Positions 6,061 through 10,180 of a DNA stretch of 10,180 bases are shown here, piece after piece. The translations under genes were made by a program, and so were the position numbers. Position 1 is the first letter of the stretch. Each line of letters starts with the position of its first letter. Below the pieces are notes generated by a model that worked only from the letters and a program-made list of their open reading frames with translations, was not told the DNA's origin and searched no databases. The DNA comes from DATAAM01 sp036260075 (lineage in GTDB: Bacteria; Actinomycetota; Acidimicrobiia; Acidimicrobiales; JAHWLA01): contig DATAAM010000088.1 of assembly GCA_036260075.1 (NCBI GenBank), positions 1-10,180 of the forward strand, given 5' to 3'.

Positions 6061-6972
6061 ATGCGTGCTCGAATCGCCACCGCCGCAGCAGTGATCGCAC
6101 TAGTGAGCATGGGCATCCTGGCTGCTCCCGCCGCCACGGCCGAGGAGTGTCGCCTCGTCGACCAGGTGCTGTCCGGGTGCCGACAGGGGTCGGAGCCCCC
6201 GTCGCCCGAGCCCCAGCCCCAGCCGGAGCCTCAGCCGCAGCCGCAGCCCGAGCCCCAGCCTCAGCCCGAGCCCCAGGCGCAGGCCGACCCCGGCCACCGG
6301 CCCGCCGCTGTCTCCCGCATCCTCGCCCTGATGAACGACGAGCGCCGCGGGCGGGGCCTGCCCCAGCTGGCCCTGCGGGCCGACGTGAGCGCGATCGCCG
6401 CCGGCCACTCGCAGGCCATGGCCGCCAAAGGGACGATCTGGCACAACGACGCCTACTTCGCCCCGGCGGTGAAGCAGCGCCTCGACGCCCGCCTGCTGGG
6501 CGAGAACGTCGCCCGCAACACCGACGCCGACGACGCCCACCGCCGCCTCATGAACAGCCCCGGCCACCGCGCCAACATCCTCGACGGTCGCTTCACCGTT
6601 GTCGGCCTGGCCGTCTACGACGACGGGTGGGGCAACCTCTACGTGACGCAGAACTTCGTACAGCCCAACGCGGCCGCCGCCAAGCCCGCTGCGGGGGCCG
6701 TCGAGAAGCCCCGCTCCCTTCCTGCTGCCCCCGCCACCACCCAGCCGCCGGCCCCGCCGACGCCTACGACGGAGCCCGCTCCCGAGCCCGCTCCGGCCGT
6801 GCTGTCGGCGGCGCCGGAGGCCGACGTGGCGCCCGTGCAACGCACCGAGGAGCCCGCCCCGGGCCCCAACCCGGCCCTCCTCGCCGTGGTCTTGCTGCTC
6901 GCTTTGGGAAGCGTGGCCGCCTATTCGTTGCGCTCGAAGCTCCATTTCGTCCCCGCGCCGGCCGATAGATAG
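6061..6972 (+). CDS. Secreted, membrane-anchored CAP/SCP-domain protein
   Basis: This is a 303-residue envelope protein of the bacterial YkwD-like CAP superfamily, whose biochemical role is generally unknown. Residues 1-27 are a signal peptide (hydrophobic AVIALVSMGIL, likely cut after ATA). Two cysteines (30 and 40) at the mature start could form a disulfide. A Pro/Gln/Glu repeat spacer (about 49-74) follows. The CAP domain spans about 83-200 with HSQAMAAKG (His116), H128, LGEN (Glu148), SPGHRANIL (His169) and the closing NLYVTQNF. A second Pro/Ala/Thr/Glu-rich linker (about 205-270) leads to one membrane segment, PALLAVVLLLALGSVAAYSL (271-290), with a short RSK tail. The likely topology puts the CAP domain outside, tethered by its C terminus; there is no LPXTG sortase motif. 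The ATG at 6061 lacks a strong ribosome binding site but gives a complete signal peptide. A response regulator starts 3 bases after the stop. Confidence 0.88.
   Translation: MRARIATAAAVIALVSMGILAAPAATAEECRLVDQVLSGCRQGSEPPSPEPQPQPEPQPQPQPEPQPQPEPQAQADPGHRPAAVSRILALMNDERRGRGLPQLALRADVSAIAAGHSQAMAAKGTIWHNDAYFAPAVKQRLDARLLGENVARNTDADDAHRRLMNSPGHRANILDGRFTVVGLAVYDDGWGNLYVTQNFVQPNAAAAKPAAGAVEKPRSLPAAPATTQPPAPPTPTTEPAPEPAPAVLSAAPEADVAPVQRTEEPAPGPNPALLAVVLLLALGSVAAYSLRSKLHFVPAPADR
6205..6282 (+). repeat. Pro-Gln-Glu coding repeat in the CAP protein
   Basis: The codons for residues 49-74 repeat imperfect hexapeptides of the PEPQPQ type, with glutamates at 50, 56, 64 and 70 (spacing 6, 8, 6). The DNA is a run of CCC/CCG/CCT, CAG and GAG codons. 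Such stretches act as stiff extended spacers through the cell wall and are prone to length change by slippage. Synonymous variation among the proline codons suggests the repeat is not brand new. Confidence 0.8.
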
Positions 6973-6975
6973 GGC

Positions 6976-7680
6976 GTGGGGCGGATCCTGCTCGTCGACG
7001 ACGAACCCGAAATCCGCTTCCTCGTCGGTCGCGGCCTCAGTGCCGAGGGCCACGAGGTGCTCGAAGCGGCGGACGGCCGTGAGGCCGTCGATCGCCTCGC
7101 GTCCGCGCCCGATCTCGTGGTCCTCGACGTGCACATGCCCGAGCTCGACGGCTGGGCCGTGCTGGCCGAGATCCGTCGTCGCGGGGACATTCCGGTCATC
7201 ATGCTCACGAGCGACCAAGAGGAAGGTCAGCGCATCCACGGCCTCGATATGGGAGCCGACGACTACCTCGGCAAGCCGTTCTCGGTGGGCGAGCTGGCCG
7301 CTCGCGTCCGTTCCGTGCTGCGCCGGGCGCCCAACTCGACGATGCCCGCGGTGGTGACAGCCAACGGCCTCGACATCGACCTCGTCGCCAGGCAGGCGCT
7401 GGTGGACGGCGAGCCTGTCGACCTCCCCCGGCGCGAGTTCGACCTCCTCGCCTTCCTCGCCACCCATCCCCGGGAGGCGGTCACCATCGCCGACCTGCTC
7501 GAGCGAGTGTGGGGCTCGTCGGCCGACTGGCAGGACAAGCACACGGTGACCGAGCACGTGCGCCGGCTGCGCCAGCGCATCGGCGACCGGTGGATCGAGA
7601 CGGTGCGGGGGATCGGCTACCGCTTCGAGCCCGACGGCATCAATGCTCGTCGAGTCGAGGACGAGCCCGCGTCCGTTTGA
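6976..7680 (+). CDS. OmpR/PhoB-type response regulator
   Basis: This is a two-component transcription regulator of 234 residues. The receiver domain (about 2-115) has the acidic pair Asp8/Asp9, the phosphoacceptor Asp51 in LVVLDVHMPELDGW, Thr78 in IMLTSD, and Lys100 in LGKPF, so it should be phosphorylatable. The C-terminal winged helix (about 128-218) shows the LPRREFDLLAFLATHP recognition region and closes with VRRLRQRIG and ETVRGIGYRF, typical of OmpR/PhoB proteins. The start is GTG at 6976, with AGGG just upstream, and lies 3 bases after the CAP-protein stop; the two genes are probably co-transcribed. No sensor kinase lies on either side, so it is an orphan within this window. The last 41 bases overlap arfB on the opposite strand. 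The target genes cannot be told from the sequence. Confidence 0.95.
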   Translation: MGRILLVDDEPEIRFLVGRGLSAEGHEVLEAADGREAVDRLASAPDLVVLDVHMPELDGWAVLAEIRRRGDIPVIMLTSDQEEGQRIHGLDMGADDYLGKPFSVGELAARVRSVLRRAPNSTMPAVVTANGLDIDLVARQALVDGEPVDLPRREFDLLAFLATHPREAVTIADLLERVWGSSADWQDKHTVTEHVRRLRQRIGDRWIETVRGIGYRFEPDGINARRVEDEPASV

Positions 7681-8056
7681 CGTCGCTGCGCCTCCGCTTC
7701 GCCTCCACCCGGGCCGCCTTGGCCGCCGCCGACGGCTTGGTGGGGCGCCGCTCCGGGGCCACGTGCAGGCCCGCCGCCAGCTTCGAGCGCAGTCGCTCCA
7801 GCGCCAGCTCGCGGTTGCGCGCCTGCGAACGCGAGTCGGCGGCGCCGGCCGTCACCACTGCCCCCAGGCGCTCCAGCAGCCGGGCCCTCTGACGGGGGCC
7901 CAGCGACGGCGACGAGGCCACGTCGAAGCGCACCTCCACTCGGGTGTCGGAGGTGTTGGCATGCTGGCCGCCGGGGCCGCCGCTGCGGGAGAAGCGCCAC
8001 TGGAGCTCGTCGGTGTCGACGGCACACGTGCGGCTCACCCGCAGCAGCTCACCCAC
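7640..8056 (-). CDS. arfB: ArfB-type peptidyl-tRNA hydrolase (ribosome rescue)
   Basis: This is a small class-I release-factor-like protein of 138 residues, matching ArfB/YaeJ and mitochondrial ICT1. These enter ribosomes stalled at mRNA 3' ends and hydrolyse the peptidyl-tRNA without a stop codon. The catalytic GGQ lies at residues 29-31 in SRSGGPGGQHANTSDTRVEV, with no codon-recognition domain before it. The final third is the expected basic tail (KAARVEAKRRRSDVKRTRAR), which in ArfB occupies the empty mRNA channel. The start used is GTG at 8056; a GTG six codons later (8038) is also possible and still keeps the VSRT segment where the family begins. The gene converges on the response regulator, overlapping its last 41 coding bases, and diverges from rpsO. 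It is a plausible backup to trans-translation. Confidence 0.92.
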   Translation of the reverse strand: MGELLRVSRTCAVDTDELQWRFSRSGGPGGQHANTSDTRVEVRFDVASSPSLGPRQRARLLERLGAVVTAGAADSRSQARNRELALERLRSKLAAGLHVAPERRPTKPSAAAKAARVEAKRRRSDVKRTRARPRLDEH

Positions 8057-8071
8057 GCCCCGATTCTCGCC

Positions 8072-8121
8072 GTTCTGAAGGACGGATCGCGCCTTCCACG
8101 GCGCGATTCATCCTCCAGAAC
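8072..8121. repeat. Long dyad between divergent arfB and rpsO
   Basis: Two 22-base arms (8072-8093 and 8100-8121) pair around a 6-base loop, TTCCAC. The outer six bases (GTTCTG/CAGAAC) and the inner nine (ATCGCGCC-type arms) are fully complementary. Of the 22 pairs, 19 are Watson-Crick. On the plus strand the rest are two A/C mismatches and one G-U; on the minus strand they become two G-U pairs and one mismatch, so folding is slightly better in the arfB leader. The dyad fills more than half of the 92-base gap. Confidence 0.75.
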
Positions 8122-8131
8122 CGGGGTCGGC

Positions 8132-8137
8132 TAGCCT
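8132..8137 (+). promoter_or_regulatory. Putative -10 box of rpsO (TAGCCT)
   Basis: TAGCCT matches TANNNT and lies 11 bases before the rpsO ATG at 8149. A start 6-7 bases downstream would leave a leader of 4-5 bases, which fits the lack of a Shine-Dalgarno sequence before rpsO. The identical hexamer stands before ribF. The -35 position would fall inside the right arm of the neighbouring dyad and does not resemble TTGACA. Confidence 0.4.
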
Positions 8138-8148
8138 TGACGAACCGT

Positions 8149-8406
8149 ATGCCCGACAAGACCGCCACGATCGCCGAGCACCGGCTCCACGACACGGACA
8201 CCGGCTCGCCCGAGGTGCAGATCGCCATCCTCACGGAGCGCATCAACCACCTCACCGAGCATCTCAAGATGCACAAGGGCGACCATCACACCCGTCGTGG
8301 GCTGATGAAGCTCATCGGTCGTCGTCGTCGGCTGCTCGACTATGTCAAGCGCAACGACGTGGAGCGGTACCGGGAGATCATCGGCAAGCTCGGCCTGCGC
8401 CGATAG
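8149..8406 (+). CDS. rpsO: 30S ribosomal protein S15
   Basis: S15 is a primary 16S rRNA-binding protein (helices 20-22) that organises the platform of the 30S subunit. The product from the ATG at 8149 is 85 residues, close to the usual 88-89. It contains the hallmark TGSPEVQIAILTERINHLTEHLK, HKGDHHTRRGLMKLIGRRRRLLDYVK and the closing DVERYREIIGKLGLRR. A TTG four codons upstream (8137) overlaps the putative -10 box and would add residues not expected in the family, so the ATG is preferred. No Shine-Dalgarno sequence is evident; translation may be near-leaderless. The rpsO-pnp pairing is ancient, and the two genes are usually co-transcribed with processing between them. Confidence 0.97.
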   Translation: MPDKTATIAEHRLHDTDTGSPEVQIAILTERINHLTEHLKMHKGDHHTRRGLMKLIGRRRRLLDYVKRNDVERYREIIGKLGLRR

Positions 8407-8417
8407 CCGATCACTGC

Positions 8418-8441
8418 ACGAGCGGCCGAGGGGCCGCTCGT
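8418..8441 (+). terminator. Hairpin between rpsO and pnp
   Basis: A perfect 10-bp GC-rich stem pairs ACGAGCGGCC with GGCCGCTCGT around a GAGG loop, starting 11 bases after the rpsO stop. It is followed by TGCGCGTTT, a poor U-tract. In other bacteria this gap holds a read-through terminator and an RNase III site that controls pnp. Whether this hairpin terminates, attenuates or guides processing cannot be told from sequence. Confidence 0.7.
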
Positions 8442-8448
8442 TGCGCGT

Positions 8449-8454
8449 TTGACA
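8449..8454 (+). promoter_or_regulatory. Possible -35 box (TTGACA) for pnp
   Basis: There is an exact TTGACA eight bases past the rpsO hairpin, in otherwise GC-rich sequence. The hexamer 17 bases downstream, CGAGGT at 8472-8477, is a poor -10 match, so a separate pnp promoter is only weakly supported. Confidence 0.25.
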
Positions 8455-8483
8455 ACCGATCGGGCGGCCGACGAGGTCAGCTG

Positions 8484-8529
8484 CCAGTCGCCGAGCCCCC
8501 GCTCCCGGGGGTGGGTGCCCGACGACTGG
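8484..8529 (+). promoter_or_regulatory. Structured leader of pnp
   Basis: An outer stem CCAGTCG/CGACTGG (8484-8490 with 8523-8529) encloses a tight hairpin CCCCCG/CGGGGG with a CTCC loop (8496-8511). A second copy of ACTGG just downstream (8532-8536) allows the alternative pairing GCCAGT/ACTGGC (8483-8488 with 8532-8537), which excludes the outer stem. A folded leader would suit the known autoregulation of pnp at its own mRNA 5' end in other bacteria; the switch is inference. Confidence 0.5.
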
Positions 8530-8557
8530 GAACTGGCCCGACGTCGCCCCGACCATG

Positions 8558-8565
8558 AAAGGGAG
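8558..8565 (+). promoter_or_regulatory. Ribosome binding site of pnp
   Basis: AAAGGGAG ends 5 bases before GTG at 8571. This fixes the pnp start at a GTG; the nearby ATG at 8555 is out of frame. It is the clearest Shine-Dalgarno sequence in the window, in contrast to ribF and rpsO. Confidence 0.8.
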
Positions 8566-8570
8566 CGCAC

Positions 8571-10180
8571 GTGGCCGAGGCCATTGCCGTTTCCGGTGCC
8601 GTCTCCGGCACCGACAAGACCCTGTCCTTCGAGACCGGGAAGCTCGCACTCCAAGCCGACGGTGCCGTGGTGGCGCGCATCGGCGACACGATGGTGCTGC
8701 TCACCGCCACGGCGGCCAAGTCCGTCCGGGAGGGCATCGACTTCTTCCCGCTCACCGTCGACATCGAGGAGCGCATGTACGCGGCCGGGAAGATCCCCGG
8801 CTCGTTCTTCCGCCGCGAGGGCCGGGCCAGCGACCAGGCCATCCTCACCTGCCGCCTCATCGACCGGCCGCTGCGGCCGTCGTTCCCCGAGGGCTTCCGC
8901 AACGAGGTGCACATCGTGGGCACCATCCTCGGCGCCGACCAGGAGAACCCCCACGACGTGCTCTGCATCAACGCTGCCAGCGCCGCGCTGATGGTGTCGG
9001 GCATCCCCTTCGACGGGCCGATCGGCGCCGTGCGCGTCGGCTACTCGCAGGAAGGCGAGTGGCTGCCGTGGGTCACCTACGACGAGGGCGACGAGTGCAC
9101 CTTCGAGCTGGTGGTGGCGGGCCGGGCGCTCGACAACGGCGACGTGGCCATCATGATGGTGGAGGCGGGCGGCACCGAGAAGGCGTGGCAGTACTACGAG
9201 AACGGTGCGCTGAAGGTGAACGAGGAGGCCATCGCCGCGGGCCTGGAAGCCTCGAAGCAGTGGATCATGCAGTCGATCGAGCTGCAGCGCGAGCTGGTGG
9301 CCAAGGTCGGCACCATCGAGCCGGTTCCGTTCGAGCCGCAGGCCGATTACGGCGACGACGTGTTCGCCCGCGTGAGCGAGCTCGGCACCGACCCCATCGC
9401 CAAGGCGTCCACGATCGTGGTGAAGGCGGAGCGCAACGCCGCGCTCGACCAGGCCGCCGTCGACATCCAGGAGGCCCTGGCCGCCGAGTTCGAGGGCCGC
9501 GAGAAGGAGATCAAGGCGGCCGTCCGGGCGCTCACCAAGAAGCTCGTGCGCAAGCGCATCGTGGAGGAAGGCGTGCGCATCGACGGCCGCGGCCCTGCCG
9601 ACATCCGGCCGCTGTCGGCGGAGGTCGGCGTCATCCCCACCGCGCACGGATCGGCCCTGTTCCAGCGGGGCGAGACGCAGGTGCTCAACGTCTCCACCCT
9701 CGGCATGCCGCGCATGAACCAGCTCCTCGACACGCTCAACCCCGAGGACACAAAGCGCTACATGCACCACTACAACTTCCCGCCGTTCTCCACGGGCGAG
9801 ACGGGCTTCATGCGGGGCCCGAAGCGCCGGGAGATCGGCCACGGCCTCCTGGCCGAGCGGGCGCTGCTGCCCGTCGTGCCGAGCGAGGAGGAGTTCCCCT
9901 ACACGCTTCGGGTGGTGAGCGACGTGCTGTCGTCCAACGGGTCCACGTCGATGGCGTCGGTGTGCGGCTCGTCGCTCTCACTGATGGACGCAGGGGTGCC
10001 CATCAAGGCAGCGGTCGCAGGCATCGCCATGGGCCTCGTCTACGCCGAGGGGCGCTACACCACCCTCACCGACATCCTCGGGGCCGAAGACGCCTTCGGC
10101 GACATGGACTTCAAGGTGGCGGGCACCGACGACTTCGTCACCGCCCTCCAGCTCGACACCAAGATCGACGGCCTGCCCGC
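8571..10180 (+). CDS. pnp: Polyribonucleotide nucleotidyltransferase (3' end outside window)
   Basis: PNPase degrades RNA 3' to 5' using phosphate, and can run in reverse to add tails; it is a trimer and often an RNA degradosome partner. The first 536 codons are present, of roughly 700-750 expected. The first RNase PH-like domain shows GKLALQADGAVVAR, DFFPLTVDIEERMYAAGKIPG and FFRREGR (79-85), then RLIDRPLRPSFP. The helical linker domain follows (about 215-335). The second, catalytic RNase PH domain shows RIDGRGPADIRPLS, HGSALFQRGETQVL, SSNGSTSMASVCGSSLSLMDAG and, at the window edge, AFGDMDFKVAGT with the metal-binding acidic residues (Asp511, Asp513). The KH and S1 RNA-binding domains would lie beyond the window. 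The GTG start has a good ribosome binding site and a long structured leader. The frame is intact throughout. Confidence 0.97.
   Translation, partial: MAEAIAVSGAVSGTDKTLSFETGKLALQADGAVVARIGDTMVLLTATAAKSVREGIDFFPLTVDIEERMYAAGKIPGSFFRREGRASDQAILTCRLIDRPLRPSFPEGFRNEVHIVGTILGADQENPHDVLCINAASAALMVSGIPFDGPIGAVRVGYSQEGEWLPWVTYDEGDECTFELVVAGRALDNGDVAIMMVEAGGTEKAWQYYENGALKVNEEAIAAGLEASKQWIMQSIELQRELVAKVGTIEPVPFEPQADYGDDVFARVSELGTDPIAKASTIVVKAERNAALDQAAVDIQEALAAEFEGREKEIKAAVRALTKKLVRKRIVEEGVRIDGRGPADIRPLSAEVGVIPTAHGSALFQRGETQVLNVSTLGMPRMNQLLDTLNPEDTKRYMHHYNFPPFSTGETGFMRGPKRREIGHGLLAERALLPVVPSEEEFPYTLRVVSDVLSSNGSTSMASVCGSSLSLMDAGVPIKAAVAGIAMGLVYAEGRYTTLTDILGAEDAFGDMDFKVAGTDDFVTALQLDTKIDGLP

Noticed and set aside
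6100..7557. 485-codon minus-strand frame across the CAP gene and response regulator
   Set aside because: It overlaps two genes with clear domain motifs. Its Gly/Arg/Leu-rich repeats simply mirror the PQ-rich coding repeat on the plus strand.
8137..8148. TTG at 8137 as the rpsO start
   Set aside because: It overlaps the putative -10 box and adds four residues not expected in S15. The ATG at 8149 gives the normal amino terminus.
8340..9842. Long 500-codon open frame on the minus strand over rpsO and pnp
   Set aside because: It is antisense to two certain genes. Its Arg/His/Ala/Gly-rich product shows no recognisable family and is typical of a high-GC shadow frame.
1..10180. Mobile elements, CRISPR arrays, tRNA or rRNA genes, toxin-antitoxin or defence genes
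   Set aside because: No transposase or integrase motifs, spaced identical repeats, cloverleaf-like segments or defence-type domains were seen on either strand.

Overview
The window is very GC-rich, densely packed, and almost entirely housekeeping. The gene order infB-ylxP-rbfA-nrnA-truB-ribF, followed a little later by rpsO-pnp, is the conserved translation/RNA-metabolism cluster of Gram-positive bacteria. The composition, the Gly/Arg/Pro-rich IF2 amino terminus, the actinobacterial look of PNPase and S15, and near-leaderless starts behind TAGCCT boxes all suggest a high-GC actinobacterium, possibly from the Acidimicrobiia. That placement is an inference from gene order and protein style. No marker in the window settles it.

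Layout. Positions 2-4776 hold five co-directional genes in one tight operon: infB (5' end outside the window), ylxP, rbfA, nrnA and truB. They overlap or lie within a few bases of each other. A 182-base gap with two strong hairpins separates truB from ribF (4959-5894). A 166-base gap with another long hairpin separates ribF from a two-gene unit: a secreted, membrane-anchored CAP/SCP-domain protein (6061-6972) and an OmpR-type response regulator (6976-7680). On the minus strand arfB (7640-8056) converges on the regulator, overlapping it by 41 bases, and diverges from rpsO (8149-8406) across a 92-base gap mostly filled by a long dyad. rpsO is followed by a terminator-like hairpin and a structured 164-base leader before pnp (8571 to beyond the window end).

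How the genes work together. IF2 starts translation. RbfA, and probably YlxP, act in 30S maturation. TruB makes the tRNA psi55, and S15 is a primary 16S-binding protein. NrnA and PNPase cover the last and main steps of 3'-5' RNA decay. ArfB rescues stalled ribosomes. RibF makes FMN and FAD. The CAP protein and response regulator are the only accessory-looking genes and interrupt the cluster.

I found no mobile element, CRISPR array, tRNA/rRNA gene, phage gene or obvious new multi-gene system. The items most worth a second look are non-coding or at the edges of genes: ylxP has no normal start codon (ACG sits exactly where the family's Met falls), and all four intergenic gaps longer than 90 bases carry large, well-formed inverted repeats, two of which share a near-identical loop sequence.
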